Below, one piece after another: positions 18,525 to 28,651 of a stretch of 64,000 nt of DNA. Made by a program: the position numbers and the translations under genes. Source of the stretch: Colwellia psychrerythraea (lineage in GTDB: Bacteria > Pseudomonadota > Gammaproteobacteria > Enterobacterales > Alteromonadaceae); NCBI RefSeq assembly GCF_000764185.1, contig NZ_JQEC01000004.1, positions 186,001 through 250,000 of the forward strand. The letters are read 5' to 3'. Each line of letters opens with the position of its first letter. The stretch's first letter is position 1. The notes under the pieces were generated by a model, which had not been told where the DNA came from, made no database searches, and saw nothing but the letters and a program-made list of their open reading frames with translations.

Positions 18525-20030
18525 ATGAATGAAACAGCAACATTAATTGGCCACAAGCAAATTTTAGTGGTAGATAATGACGCAGCGAGAAGTCAGCAGC
18601 TTAGTACGGTACTTGCCTTTGTCGGTGAGCATTTTATTCATTGCCCACAAGAGCAAGCGATAGGAAAGCTCAAGGATCATAGTCATATTCTTACGGTAAT
18701 ATTAACCGGCAATGTTAGTAGTGACTGTGCTAATTTAATTAAAGCTTACCCCAGTGTGCCTTTTATTCTTCATGATGTATTAGATACCGATGAGTTAGCG
18801 ACAAATATTAATGTTATAGGTACGCTTTTCTCTCCCCTTAACTATGCCCAGCTGACCGAGCTTATTCATCATTGTCATCAATACCATAATAAATTACCAC
18901 GCAGTGGCATGAAGCCTGGTAGCAGTGCCTTATTTCGCTCCCTAGTCGGCAGTAGTGAACTTATGGCGCAAGTACGATTTTTAATTGAACAAGTAGCGAA
19001 AACCCCGGCCAGTGTTTTAGTACTTGGTGAATCAGGTACGGGTAAAGAAGTGGTCGCGCGTAATATTCATAATTTATCTGAGCGCGCTAAAGCGCCTTTT
19101 GTACCACTCAATTGTGGTGCAATTCCTGCCGAGTTATTAGAGAGTGAGTTATTTGGTCATGAGAAAGGTGCTTTTACCGGTGCGATATCTACCCGTAAAG
19201 GGCGTTTTGAACTAGCAGAAGGAGGCACACTTTTTTTAGATGAAATTGGTGATATGCCTCAACCTATGCAAGTTAAACTGTTGCGAGTTCTACAAGAGCG
19301 GACCTTCGAGCGTGTTGGTGGTAGTAAAAGCATTAAAGCTGATGTGCGTATTATTGCAGCGACTCATCAAGATTTAGAAGAAATGATCAAAGAGGGCAGT
19401 TTTAGGGAAGACTTATTTTACCGTTTGAATGTTTTTCCAATAGAAACCCCAGCGCTACGTGAAAGAAAAGAAGATATCCCACTGTTATTGAAGGAAATAC
19501 TGACTCGTTTTGAACACGAGCAAGATAAAACTGTACGTTTTACTGAAAAAGCGATTGAGTCACTAATGGAACATCCTTGGGCTGGAAATGTTCGAGAGTT
19601 ATCAAATTTAATTGAACGTATGTTGATAATGTTTGGTGAACAAATTGTTGATGTCGCTGAGTTACCTTATAAATACCAGCATATTGATGCAGACGTTTAT
19701 AATCCTGAATACCCAGAAGAATTACAAGAGCAAGACGCTATAAATGAACTTTTTTCTGGTTTTGATTATGAAGATGATGAAAGTAGCGAAGATGCATTAG
19801 TTGACATTAATAGTGCTGTTGAGAAAGTAGCTGTAACTGATTCTACATTATTACCCAGTGACGGCTTAAATTTAAAAGAGCATCTTGCTGATCTTGAAGT
19901 ATCTTTAATCAAGCAGTCTTTAAATAAACATGACTATGTTGTTGCTAGAGCTGCTGAAACCCTCGGCATGAGAAGAACAACCTTAGTAGAAAAAATGCGT
20001 AAATATAATCTACAAAAACCGAGCGAATAA
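18525..20030 (+). CDS. flrA: Flagellar master regulator FlrA (FleQ family)
   Basis: A 501-residue sigma-54 activator at the top of the polar flagellar hierarchy. Residues 1-120 are a FleQ-type receiver-like domain with no phosphorylatable Asp (the strand reads VILTGN). The AAA+ domain has Walker A LGESGTGKE (168-175) and the sigma-54 contact loop GAFTGA (215-220). The C-terminus is a Fis-type helix-turn-helix (VVARAAETLGMRRTTL). FleQ homologues bind c-di-GMP and are restrained by FlhG/FleN, which is encoded at 41288. It is transcribed away from the fliS group. Confidence 0.94.
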   Translation: MNETATLIGHKQILVVDNDAARSQQLSTVLAFVGEHFIHCPQEQAIGKLKDHSHILTVILTGNVSSDCANLIKAYPSVPFILHDVLDTDELATNINVIGTLFSPLNYAQLTELIHHCHQYHNKLPRSGMKPGSSALFRSLVGSSELMAQVRFLIEQVAKTPASVLVLGESGTGKEVVARNIHNLSERAKAPFVPLNCGAIPAELLESELFGHEKGAFTGAISTRKGRFELAEGGTLFLDEIGDMPQPMQVKLLRVLQERTFERVGGSKSIKADVRIIAATHQDLEEMIKEGSFREDLFYRLNVFPIETPALRERKEDIPLLLKEILTRFEHEQDKTVRFTEKAIESLMEHPWAGNVRELSNLIERMLIMFGEQIVDVAELPYKYQHIDADVYNPEYPEELQEQDAINELFSGFDYEDDESSEDALVDINSAVEKVAVTDSTLLPSDGLNLKEHLADLEVSLIKQSLNKHDYVVARAAETLGMRRTTLVEKMRKYNLQKPSE

Positions 20031-20130
20031 CTTCTATAACATTTAATATAAGGTCAATAGATTGACGGGTTGCTTTCATATACATACCTCGGAATAAAAG
20101 TTAACTAAATGATTTTAAAATGAAAAATAA

Positions 20131-20145
20131 TGGCATAGTAAATGC
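20131..20145 (+). promoter_or_regulatory. Sigma-54 promoter for flrBC
   Basis: TGGCATAGTAAATGC keeps GG and GC 10 bases apart and matches TGGCA. It lies 37 bases upstream of the flrB start, giving a short leader. In Vibrio, flrBC is a FlrA- and sigma-54-dependent operon, which supports this site. Confidence 0.7.
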
Positions 20146-20181
20146 TTTATAAGTACTAGATAGTTTTTTGAGTACCTATGT

Positions 20182-21480
20182 ATGGCACAAGTTATGGCAC
20201 AAGCAATACCTACCTCAGGCTCGTCAATGAGAGAGCGAAGCGCAAATTCAGTATTTAACTCTGCTAATATTGCACGGGAGAATAAGCCTTCTTTACTTGA
20301 GCAAGAAGGATTTCCTGGTGAGTTAGCTGCTTTAAGAGCGCAAGTAACTCAAAATAAAGCACATCGACTTTCCCCACTTGCAGTGTCAAATGTTAGCTCC
20401 TTTCAAACTTCGATTGCAGATAAACCAAGCGTAAATGATAGTTTGTTAGCAGATCAGCTAATAGAGGTCATGCCAACTGGCTTAGTAATGCTTGATGGTA
20501 ATGGTATTGTGGTGAAGATAAACCAAGTAGCGAGAAACCTACTTGATGAGCCTATACTGGGCCAACCTTGGTTTAACGTTATCGCTCGCTCATTTAATCC
20601 ACGGGAAGATGATTGGCACGAGATTTCACTTAAAGATGGTCGTCGAGTCAAGTTAGAAATTACCAGTTTAGGCGCACAGCCTGGTCAGCTAATCATGATA
20701 ACTGACTTAACCGAAACACGTTTATTACAAGATAAGTTAGCGCAAATGCAGCGCCTTTCATCACTGGGGAAAATGGTATCTACCCTTGCTCATCAAATTC
20801 GTACTCCTCTATCTGCAGCTATATTGTATGGCGAAAACTTAGCAAGTGCTAAATTAGCGGAAACGGCTCGCCTTAAGTTTCAAAGTAAACTCAATGATCG
20901 CTTGCACGATTTAGAGCAGCAAGTAAATGATATGTTACTGTTTTCTAAAAGCGGTAAGGAGCAAGTTGTTGCTCCTCTAGCCGTAAATGAGTTAATTGAT
21001 GATACGGTTGCTTCAATGGATGCACTGTTAACTAAAGCAGGGGTTAAAGTCAAAATTCAGCTATCGGGCAGTGATCTTCATATTTTAGCGAATAAAAGTG
21101 CCTTAACAGGGGCTATTCAAAATTTATTGCACAACGCCTTACAAGCCATAAGCACATTGTCAGCTAGTAATGGTGCGAGTGCCGTTCAACCTTTGATTAA
21201 TATCCAAGTGTATAGTCAAGGCAGTCAGTTATACCTTAGCGTTAAGGACAATGGTCCAGGAATTGACGCTAAGATTATCGACAAAATTTTTCAACCATTT
21301 TATACCTCCAGCAGCAAAGGCACTGGGCTAGGTTTATCTGTTGTTAAATCAGTGGTGAATGCTCATCAAGGTGAGGTTAGCTTGCTAAACCAAACTGATA
21401 CAGGCGCACACTTTGTTATTACCTTGCCTTTATTAGAGCAGGGTAATGTGATGGGTAATACCCTAATGGGAGAGAGCTAA
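20182..21480 (+). CDS. flrB: Flagellar sensor histidine kinase FlrB
   Basis: A 432-residue cytoplasmic kinase without membrane segments, like FlrB/FleS. A PAS-like domain lies at about 90-175 (EVMPTGLVMLDGNGIVVKIN). The H-box MVSTLAHQIRTPLSA carries the phospho-accepting H204. The ATPase domain shows the N box LLHNALQAIS and the G boxes VKDNGPGID and GTGLGLSVVKSV. It phosphorylates FlrC to open the middle class of flagellar genes. The stop overlaps the flrC ATG by one base (TAATG). Confidence 0.93.
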   Translation: MAQVMAQAIPTSGSSMRERSANSVFNSANIARENKPSLLEQEGFPGELAALRAQVTQNKAHRLSPLAVSNVSSFQTSIADKPSVNDSLLADQLIEVMPTGLVMLDGNGIVVKINQVARNLLDEPILGQPWFNVIARSFNPREDDWHEISLKDGRRVKLEITSLGAQPGQLIMITDLTETRLLQDKLAQMQRLSSLGKMVSTLAHQIRTPLSAAILYGENLASAKLAETARLKFQSKLNDRLHDLEQQVNDMLLFSKSGKEQVVAPLAVNELIDDTVASMDALLTKAGVKVKIQLSGSDLHILANKSALTGAIQNLLHNALQAISTLSASNGASAVQPLINIQVYSQGSQLYLSVKDNGPGIDAKIIDKIFQPFYTSSSKGTGLGLSVVKSVVNAHQGEVSLLNQTDTGAHFVITLPLLEQGNVMGNTLMGES

Positions 21481-22820
21481 TGACTACACATAAAATTCTG
21501 ATTGTTGAAGATGATGCGGGTTTACGTGAAGCTTTGGTGGATACTCTATCATTAGCAGGTTATGACTGTGTTGAGGCTGATTCTGGTGAGGCGGCCTTAT
21601 TAGAGTTGAAAAAACAACAAGTTGATATTGTTATTAGTGATGTTCAAATGGGCGGTATGTCAGGCTTGTCTTTACTTAAAAGTATTAAGAGTCAGCACAC
21701 GAATTTACCCGTGTTATTAATGACAGCGTACGGCACTATTGATGATGCTGTACAAGCTATGCAAGATGGCGCTTGTAACTATATTGCCAAACCATTTGCA
21801 CCACAAGTACTTCTTAATATGGTCAGCCAATACATTCCGCTAAAAACGGTTAATAAAAAGGATCCGATTGTCGCAGACAAGCGTTCGTTAGATTTACTTG
21901 TTTTAGCTAAAAAAGTGGCTAGTACTGCTGCATCTGTAATGATTTTGGGCCCAAGTGGCTCAGGAAAAGAAGTGCTAGCGCAATACGTACACAATCACTC
22001 TAAACGAAGTGCTCAGCCCTTTATCGCTATTAACTGTGCAGCAATCCCTGAAAATATGCTGGAAGCAACATTATTTGGCTATGAAAAAGGCGCTTTTACC
22101 GGTGCAATTCAGGCTTGTCCAGGAAAATTTGAACAGGCTCAAGGCGGTACTATTTTACTTGATGAAATAACCGAAATGGACTTAAGTCTACAAGCAAAAA
22201 TTTTGCGGGTGCTACAAGAGCGTGAAGTAGAGCGTTTAGGCGGTAGAAAGACAATAAGTCTTGATGTTCGTGTTATTGCTACGAGTAACCGGGATTTGAA
22301 AGCCGCGGTAAAGGACGGCCTATTTAGAGAAGACTTATACTATCGCTTGAACGTTTTTCCGCTTTCGTGGTTACCGCTAGCTCAGCGGGTCGATGATATA
22401 TTTGTGCTTGCACAACATTTAGTTGCCCGTCATTGTCAAAATAATGGCGATAATATTCCTGAGTTTACAGCTGCCGCGCGCAGTAAGCTTAATGCTTACC
22501 ACTGGCCTGGCAATGTTCGTGAATTAGATAATGTTATTCAACGAGCACTAATCTTACATACCGATCAGCTTATTGATGCCGGCGACTTACTGATTGAGAA
22601 TTTCGATACCGCATTATTAACAGAGCCTGAAGACGTTAGTTGTAGTGATGATAAACTTGGCAGTGAACTTAAATTGCAAGAGCATCAGATTATTCTTGAT
22701 ACCTTGCATGCTTGTCAGGGAAGCCGCAAAGCTGTTGCTGAACGTTTAGGTATAAGCCCACGTACTTTACGTTATAAAATTGCGAAAATGCGTGATTCAG
22801 GCATAGAGATTCCGGCCTAA
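21480..22820 (+). CDS. flrC: Flagellar response regulator FlrC
   Basis: A 446-residue NtrC-type activator. The receiver domain has the acidic pair in IVEDDAG, phospho-acceptor D54 (VISDVQM) and K104 (IAKPF). The AAA+ domain has Walker A LGPSGSGKE (157-164) and GAFTGA (204-209). The C-terminal Fis helix-turn-helix reads RKAVAERLGISPRTLRYKI. With sigma-54 it activates later flagellar operons. Unlike FlrA, all receiver residues are intact, so phosphorylation by FlrB is expected. Confidence 0.94.
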   Translation: MTTHKILIVEDDAGLREALVDTLSLAGYDCVEADSGEAALLELKKQQVDIVISDVQMGGMSGLSLLKSIKSQHTNLPVLLMTAYGTIDDAVQAMQDGACNYIAKPFAPQVLLNMVSQYIPLKTVNKKDPIVADKRSLDLLVLAKKVASTAASVMILGPSGSGKEVLAQYVHNHSKRSAQPFIAINCAAIPENMLEATLFGYEKGAFTGAIQACPGKFEQAQGGTILLDEITEMDLSLQAKILRVLQEREVERLGGRKTISLDVRVIATSNRDLKAAVKDGLFREDLYYRLNVFPLSWLPLAQRVDDIFVLAQHLVARHCQNNGDNIPEFTAAARSKLNAYHWPGNVRELDNVIQRALILHTDQLIDAGDLLIENFDTALLTEPEDVSCSDDKLGSELKLQEHQIILDTLHACQGSRKAVAERLGISPRTLRYKIAKMRDSGIEIPA

Positions 22821-22962
22821 AATATATTACCTTTTATTACTAATATTTCTTAAGTTATAACCCTTTTCATTTGATGTATCTCAAGCAAAGTAAAGTTAAT
22901 ATTAAATTATTTTTTGTTTTGCTTGGTCGTATCTCCCACCATTTTTAAACTAAATAACGCTT

Positions 22963-22977
22963 TGGCACTATGCTTGC
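22963..22977 (+). promoter_or_regulatory. Sigma-54 promoter for the fliE operon
   Basis: TGGCACTATGCTTGC is a near-perfect match to TGGCAC-N5-TTGC, with GG and GC 10 bases apart. Transcription would begin near 22989, about 45 bases before the fliE ATG. It is the strongest of the sigma-54 sites in the window. Confidence 0.85.
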
Positions 22978-23032
22978 AACCTCACTGATAACCCTTGTAT
23001 AACGTAAAAAAATTGACAAAAGTGAGCGCACC

Positions 23033-23401
23033 ATGGATATCAAAAGCAACTCTCTCTATAGCCAAATGCAAAATATGTCACTACAAGCTATGGGTAATAA
23101 ATTACCTCCAGTTGGCACTGATGCCATGGGTGTTAATGGTCTTGCAGACAACGGTATTGGTAAGGTTAACGATTCAACGAGTAACTTTGGCAGTATGCTT
23201 ACCGATGCGTTAAAAAGTGTTAATGAATTACAGAAAGAATCAGGTGATAAAAAAAGAGCATTCGAAATGGGCGACTCTAACGTTACACTTGCAGAGGTTA
23301 TGATTGCTTCATCTAAATCAGGTATCGCTTTGGATGCTACCGTGCAAATACGAAATAAATTTGTTGAAGCATATAAAGAAATAATGAGCATGCCAGTCTA
23401 A
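23033..23401 (+). CDS. fliE: Basal body hook protein FliE
   Basis: A 122-residue protein that links the MS ring to the proximal rod and is exported early. The C-terminal half is diagnostic: FGSMLTDALKSVNELQKESG, GDSNVTLAEVMIASSKSGIALDATV, and QIRNKFVEAYKEIMSMPV. The start at ATG 23033 follows the sigma-54 promoter with a short leader. Confidence 0.94.
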   Translation: MDIKSNSLYSQMQNMSLQAMGNKLPPVGTDAMGVNGLADNGIGKVNDSTSNFGSMLTDALKSVNELQKESGDKKRAFEMGDSNVTLAEVMIASSKSGIALDATVQIRNKFVEAYKEIMSMPV

Positions 23402-23569
23402 TTTAGTAGGTCTAAATGTAACAATAGCTTCTTACTTTCAATCGTAATAGCTAGCTATTTCTTATTTAAGTGCCTTGTCCTTGATGGTTTATCCTCAACT
23501 AAATAACAGAATTATAGGTATTACTCGTCAATAAAATACCTTATAAAAACAGTACAATGGAGAAGTAAA

Positions 23570-25303
23570 GTGGCAGATACAAACGCAATGGTTACAGCAG
23601 ATGGTGGTGATATACTTGCCAGCGAAGCTGACAGCGCGGGAATGGGAGAGCAAAAGTCAGGATTTGCTGCCTCGTTAGGCAATGTTGATATATTAAGACA
23701 AATTACCATCGTTGTAGCCTTAACTATTTGTTTGGCTATTGCGGTATTTGTTATCATGTTGGCTAATGAACCCGAGTATCGATTCTTGTCGAAGTTACCT
23801 ACCAAGCAGCTGATTACTACTATGGACTTCCTTGATGCTAATCAAGTGGAGTACCGTCAAGAAAACAACACCATTTCAGTACCTACCGATGAATATCAAA
23901 ACATTAAATTATTATTGGCTCGCGAAGGCTTAACTGATGAACCTTCACAAGGTGAAGATATTCTAATGAAAGATATGGGCTTTGGCGTTAGCCAACGTCT
24001 TGAACGAGAAAGATTAAAATATGGCCGAGAGCAACAACTTGCTAAAGCAGTAGAGCAGTTACAAAGTATTAGCCGTGCTAAAGTTTTACTGGCCATCCCA
24101 CGTGAAAATATTTTTGCTCGTCGCGAAAAGAACCCTTCAGCTACTGTTGTATTGACGATGAGTCGAGGTAAGATATTATCTGACGAAGAGGTTGATGCAG
24201 TTGTTGATATTATAGCATCGGCAGTACAAGGCTTAATCCCAAACCGCGTTACGGTTACCGATCAAAATGGCCGACTTCTTAATTCTGGTTCGCAAAATTC
24301 TATTTCATCTCGTTCACGTAAAGAGTTTGAAATTGAGCAAAAGCGCGAACAAGAGTACATGAATAAAATTGATAGTATTCTTATTCCAGTGGTTGGACTT
24401 GGTAACTATACCGCGCAAGTGGATGTTACCATGGACTTTACCAATGTAGAGGAAACACAGCGCCGTTATAACGCCGACTTACCAGCATTGCGCAGTGAAA
24501 TGACTGTTGAAACCAGCAATATAGGTGGTGCATTAGGCGGTATTCCAGGTGCGTTAACTAACCAGCCACCGGTAGAGTCAGTAATACCTGAAGATGCTGT
24601 TGGCGGTCAAAAGAAAAGTATGCCAAGTCGTAAGCATTCAGAGTCGACTAAAAATTATGAGCTAGATGAAGCAATTAGTCATACCAAGCAACAGGCGGGT
24701 ATAATCAGACGGGTAAGTGTTTCAGTGGCGCTTGATTATGTTGCTGGTGCTACGACCGCTCCTGCTGAAGGAACTGCAGATTCTACTACACCGGCTATAG
24801 CACCGCGTTCGGCTGCTGAGCTTGCTAGTATTCGTCGATTATTACAAGGCAGTGTTGGTTTTGATCTACAGCGTGGTGATGTTTTAGAAGTAGTTACTAT
24901 TCCATTTAATCGCCCAGATTTTGGTGTAGCGGTAGAACTACCTATTTGGCAACAACCATGGTTTGTTAAAGTACTAAAATTAGTACTAGGTGCTTTGGTT
25001 ATTATTATTTTGATTTTAGCGGTTGTTCGCCCTATGCTGAAACGTCTAATTTACCCAGATCAAACGCCAGATGATTATGGTGATAAGTCACTAGATAGTC
25101 ATATTGATTTAGGTGATGAAACCATGGACATGTTAACTTCAGATTTTGATGCTGGCTCAGTAGGTTTTGCACCAGATGGCAGTTTACAGTTACCTGATCT
25201 TCATCGAGATGAAGATGTATTAAAAGCGGTTCGTGCCTTAGTCGCAAATGAGCCAGAATTATCATCGCAAGTAGTGAAAAGTTGGTTGAACGAAGATGAG
25301 TGA
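23570..25303 (+). CDS. fliF: Flagellar MS-ring protein FliF
   Basis: A 577-residue inner-membrane protein that builds the MS ring. Two membrane segments are visible: about residues 43-65 (ITIVVALTICLAIAVFVIML) and 465-487 (VLKLVLGALVIIILILAVV). The periplasmic part has the ring-building motifs (EYRFLSKLPTKQLITTMDFL, VLLAIPRENIFARREKNPSA). The C-terminal tail (RALVANEPELSSQVVKSWL) binds FliG. The start is GTG 23570, with GGAGAAG upstream; a later ATG at 23588 lacks a ribosome site. The end overlaps fliG by 8 bases. Confidence 0.95.
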   Translation: MADTNAMVTADGGDILASEADSAGMGEQKSGFAASLGNVDILRQITIVVALTICLAIAVFVIMLANEPEYRFLSKLPTKQLITTMDFLDANQVEYRQENNTISVPTDEYQNIKLLLAREGLTDEPSQGEDILMKDMGFGVSQRLERERLKYGREQQLAKAVEQLQSISRAKVLLAIPRENIFARREKNPSATVVLTMSRGKILSDEEVDAVVDIIASAVQGLIPNRVTVTDQNGRLLNSGSQNSISSRSRKEFEIEQKREQEYMNKIDSILIPVVGLGNYTAQVDVTMDFTNVEETQRRYNADLPALRSEMTVETSNIGGALGGIPGALTNQPPVESVIPEDAVGGQKKSMPSRKHSESTKNYELDEAISHTKQQAGIIRRVSVSVALDYVAGATTAPAEGTADSTTPAIAPRSAAELASIRRLLQGSVGFDLQRGDVLEVVTIPFNRPDFGVAVELPIWQQPWFVKVLKLVLGALVIIILILAVVRPMLKRLIYPDQTPDDYGDKSLDSHIDLGDETMDMLTSDFDAGSVGFAPDGSLQLPDLHRDEDVLKAVRALVANEPELSSQVVKSWLNEDE

Positions 25304-26351
25304 TGAACAAGAAGTCGGCGAATTAGCCGCAGCCCCAGTAGGCTTTGATGTAGACAAATTAGAAGGTGCTGAAAAAGCGGCAATCTTATTGCTTAGCTTA
25401 TCTGAAGAGGATGCGGCACAAATTTTAAAGCACCTTGAACCAAAGCAAGTACAGCAAGTGGGTACTGTTATGGCGGCAATGCAGGATTTTACTCAAGAAA
25501 AAATCACTGCCGTGCACAAACTGTTTATTCATGAAATACAAAACTTCTCTACTATTGGCTTCCAAAGTGAAGAATTTGTCCGAAAAGCGTTAACAGCAGC
25601 ATTGGGTGAAGATAAAGCGGGTAATTTAATTGACCAAATCGTTATGGGTGGAGGCGCTAAGGGCTTAGATTCATTGAAGTGGATGGACTCGAAACAAGTA
25701 GCCAATATCATTCGTAATGAGCATCCTCAAATTCAAACTATTGTTTTATCATACCTTGAACCAGAGCAGTCAGCTGAGATCATGGGTCAATTCACTGATA
25801 AAGTTCGTTTAGATTTAATGATGCGTATTGCCAATTTAGAAGAAGTCCAACCGGCCGCCTTGCAAGAACTAAATGAGATTATGGAGAAACAGTTCGCTGG
25901 TCAAGCCGGTGCACAAGCAGCTAAAATGGGTGGATTAAAAGCGGCAGCTGATATTATGAACTACCTAGAGAGTAATGTTGAAGGTATGTTGATGGACTCA
26001 ATCCGTGAAAACGATGAAGAAATGAGTCAGCAAATTCAAGACTTAATGTTTGTCTTTGAAAACCTTGCCGATGTTGATGACCGTGGCATGCAAGCAATCT
26101 TACGTGAAGTACAACAAGAAGCCTTAATGAAAGCGATAAAAGGCACTGATGAAGCATTAAAAGATAAGATAATGAGTAATATGTCTAAACGTGCCGCGGA
26201 AATGATGGCTGATGATTTAGAAGCGATGGGACCGGTTCGCATCAGCGAAGTGGAAGCTGCGCAAAAAGAGATATTGTCAGTTGCTAGGCGGTTATCTGAC
26301 GCCGGTGAAATTATGCTTGGCGGCGGCGGCGGCGGCGATGAGTTTTTATAA
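25296..26351 (+). CDS. fliG: Motor switch protein FliG
   Basis: A 351-residue C-ring protein that interacts with the stator and drives rotation. The N-terminal region (LEGAEKAAILLLSLSEEDAA) binds FliF. The middle carries the EHPQIQTIVLSYL motif. The C-terminal torque helix includes FVFENLADVDDRGMQAILRE and has the expected charged residues. The end, MLGGGGGGDEFL, is a glycine-rich tail with a short GGC codon run. It overlaps the fliF stop by 8 bases. Confidence 0.96.
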   Translation: MSDEQEVGELAAAPVGFDVDKLEGAEKAAILLLSLSEEDAAQILKHLEPKQVQQVGTVMAAMQDFTQEKITAVHKLFIHEIQNFSTIGFQSEEFVRKALTAALGEDKAGNLIDQIVMGGGAKGLDSLKWMDSKQVANIIRNEHPQIQTIVLSYLEPEQSAEIMGQFTDKVRLDLMMRIANLEEVQPAALQELNEIMEKQFAGQAGAQAAKMGGLKAAADIMNYLESNVEGMLMDSIRENDEEMSQQIQDLMFVFENLADVDDRGMQAILREVQQEALMKAIKGTDEALKDKIMSNMSKRAAEMMADDLEAMGPVRISEVEAAQKEILSVARRLSDAGEIMLGGGGGGDEFL

Positions 26352-26386
26352 TATGAGATTAGCATAGAGTCGTTAAGGGGATATTA

Positions 26387-27178
26387 ATGTCAAAAGTACC
26401 AATCCGTATAATAAAAGCGTCGTCAGAGGGGGCCACAGATGTTTGGGATTTACCCAATGTCCAAGGGCAACTGAGTCAACAAGATAAAAATAAAACTAAT
26501 GCCTTCGGAAAAAAAAGTAATTGGGTTTACGAACCTCCAGAGCCCCAAGAAGCAGAGCCTCAACCACTAACCGCTCAAGAAATTGAAGACATTCGATTAG
26601 CTGCCAGCGAAGAAGGTTTTAATCAAGGCAAAGAAGAAGGTTTTACTAAAGGTTATGAAGAAGGAAAAACTAAAGGGCTTGAAGAAGGGAAACTGCAAGG
26701 TATTGAAAAAGGTACTGAGCAAGGGTTAACTGAAGGAAAGGAACAAATTGACCAACAAAGTGCTAACTGGGAAAACTTAATTACACAATTACACCAACCA
26801 CTAGCTAGTGTTGAAAAAAATGTCGAAGAGCAGCTGCTGAATTTGGTTTTACAGTTAACAGAAGCTGTAGTATTGCATGAAGCTAAAACTAATCCTGATA
26901 TTTTAATGACGGCAATCACGACAGGCATTAAAAGTTTGCCTAGTAATGACGCACAAACACAAATATGTTTAAATCCAAGCGACATTAAATTAGTAGAAGC
27001 TCAATTTGGCGGGGAACATATTGCCCAGCAAGGTTGGCGTTTATTACCTGCACCTCAATTACCTCAAGGTAGTTGTCAAATAGAAAACAGCACCTCAAAT
27101 ATCGACTTGCAAATGAAAGCAAGGTTAAAGCAAGTGCTCGAACCTTTCTTGCAGGAAGCTTTACATCAAAGTTCCTAA
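26387..27178 (+). CDS. fliH: Export ATPase regulator FliH
   Basis: A 263-residue protein that forms a peripheral stalk for the FliI ATPase. Residues 64-120 contain the characteristic run of GxxxG-type repeats rich in Glu and Lys (EEGFNQGKEEGFTKGYEEG and onward). The C-terminal half resembles the FliH/HrpE/V-ATPase E-subunit domain (EEQLLNLVLQLTEAVVLHE, QICLNPSDIKLVE). AAGGGG upstream of the ATG supports the start. Confidence 0.93.
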   Translation: MSKVPIRIIKASSEGATDVWDLPNVQGQLSQQDKNKTNAFGKKSNWVYEPPEPQEAEPQPLTAQEIEDIRLAASEEGFNQGKEEGFTKGYEEGKTKGLEEGKLQGIEKGTEQGLTEGKEQIDQQSANWENLITQLHQPLASVEKNVEEQLLNLVLQLTEAVVLHEAKTNPDILMTAITTGIKSLPSNDAQTQICLNPSDIKLVEAQFGGEHIAQQGWRLLPAPQLPQGSCQIENSTSNIDLQMKARLKQVLEPFLQEALHQSS

Positions 27179-27235
27179 CCTATTAGAGTTTGATACTTTT
27201 TAGTTTGAAATTTTTATTTTAAGGTAAACCAATCT

Positions 27236-28597
27236 ATGGTTGATAGCTCACGTTTAACTGAACGCTTTAAAAACAGTCAACAATTTATTCATGATTTCAA
27301 AGCTCCAGTTGCCGGCCGCTTAGTGCGTGTAGTAGGCTTAACACTTGAGGCTGTTGGCGTCAAAGCACATGTTGGTAGTCAGTGCCTAGTCGAAACTGCG
27401 CATGGCGATTTACTGGCTGAAGTTGTTGGCTTTGCTCAAGATATTACCTATTTAATGCCAGAAGAAAGCCTGCGTGGCGTTATGCCAGGCGCGCGAGTCC
27501 TGCCCATTTCTAGTAAAGCAAAAATACCTTTATCTATGGACTTACTCGGCCGAGTAATTAATGGTGTTGGCAAACCACTTGATGGTAAAGGGCCGATAAA
27601 GTCAGATAACGATTATCATGCTGATAACAAACCAATGAACCCATTATCCCGCCGAGCAATTACTGAAGTACTTGATGTTGGTGTTCGTTCGATCAATAGC
27701 TTTATCAGTATTGGTAAAGGTCAGCGCATGGGGCTTTTTGCCGGCTCAGGTGTGGGTAAAAGTGTACTTATGGGGATGATGACTCGTGGTACAACGGCCG
27801 ATGTGGTCGTTGTTGGTTTAGTTGGTGAGCGTGGTCGTGAAGTAAAAGAATTTATTGAAGAAATTTTAGGAGAAGAAGGTCTTAAACGGGCGGTAGTAGT
27901 CGCAGCACCAGCAGATAACTCACCGCTAATGCGTCTTAAAGGTTGTGAAACAGCAGTACAAATTAGTGAGTACTTTCGTGATCAAGGTTTAAATGTACTG
28001 CTATTACTTGATTCCTTAACGCGTTATGCCCAAGCACAGCGTGAAATTGCCTTAGCAGTAGGTGAGCCGCCAGCAACTAAAGGTTATCCGCCGTCAGTGT
28101 TTTCAAAGTTACCTCAGCTTGTTGAGCGTGCTGGCAATGGCGGCGAAGGACAAGGTTCGATAACCGCATTTTATACAGTGTTAACTGAAGGTGATGATTT
28201 ACAAGACCCTATTGCCGATGCTGCGCGCGCTATTTTAGATGGACATGTGGTGTTATCTCGAGAGTTAGCGGATGCTGGGCACTACCCCGCAGTAAATATT
28301 GAAGGCTCTATTTCACGGGTTATGCCTATGGTAACAAGTGACGACCATCAAGAATTAGCCAAACAGTTAAAACAAATGTATGCCCTTTATCAGCAAAACA
28401 AAGATCTTATCGCTATCGGTGCTTATACCAAGGGTAACGACCCGCGTATTGATCAGGCAATTAATGTATTGCCAGTGATTAACTTCTTTTTACAACAAAA
28501 AATTAATGAAGTTATCCCTTATGATCAAAGCATTGCCCAGCTACAAGAAATTATTGCTGCCGCACATGCCCATAATCAACAGCAAACACAGGGCTAG
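27236..28597 (+). CDS. fliI: Flagellar export ATPase FliI
   Basis: A 453-residue F1-like ATPase that prepares export substrates. Walker A is AGSGVGKS (169-176), the VGLVGERGREVKEFI stretch is typical, and Walker B is in VLLLLDSLTRYAQAQREI. The C-terminal DPRIDQAINVLPVINFFLQQ is the substrate and FliJ side. It lies between its partners fliH and fliJ. Confidence 0.96.
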   Translation: MVDSSRLTERFKNSQQFIHDFKAPVAGRLVRVVGLTLEAVGVKAHVGSQCLVETAHGDLLAEVVGFAQDITYLMPEESLRGVMPGARVLPISSKAKIPLSMDLLGRVINGVGKPLDGKGPIKSDNDYHADNKPMNPLSRRAITEVLDVGVRSINSFISIGKGQRMGLFAGSGVGKSVLMGMMTRGTTADVVVVGLVGERGREVKEFIEEILGEEGLKRAVVVAAPADNSPLMRLKGCETAVQISEYFRDQGLNVLLLLDSLTRYAQAQREIALAVGEPPATKGYPPSVFSKLPQLVERAGNGGEGQGSITAFYTVLTEGDDLQDPIADAARAILDGHVVLSRELADAGHYPAVNIEGSISRVMPMVTSDDHQELAKQLKQMYALYQQNKDLIAIGAYTKGNDPRIDQAINVLPVINFFLQQKINEVIPYDQSIAQLQEIIAAAHAHNQQQTQG

Positions 28598-28651
28598 ACT
28601 TAATACAGATCTAAAATATCTATTAAAAGTTCGACTTAAAGAGTACTTATT

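Noticed and set aside
26319-26336. GGC repeat run as a possible phase-variable tract
   Set aside because: It encodes the usual glycine-rich C-terminal tail of FliG, and changes would be in-frame.
26036-26365. Minus-strand frame of 109 codons opposite fliG
   Set aside because: Antisense to a firmly identified gene; the proline run is simply the complement of the FliG glycine codons.
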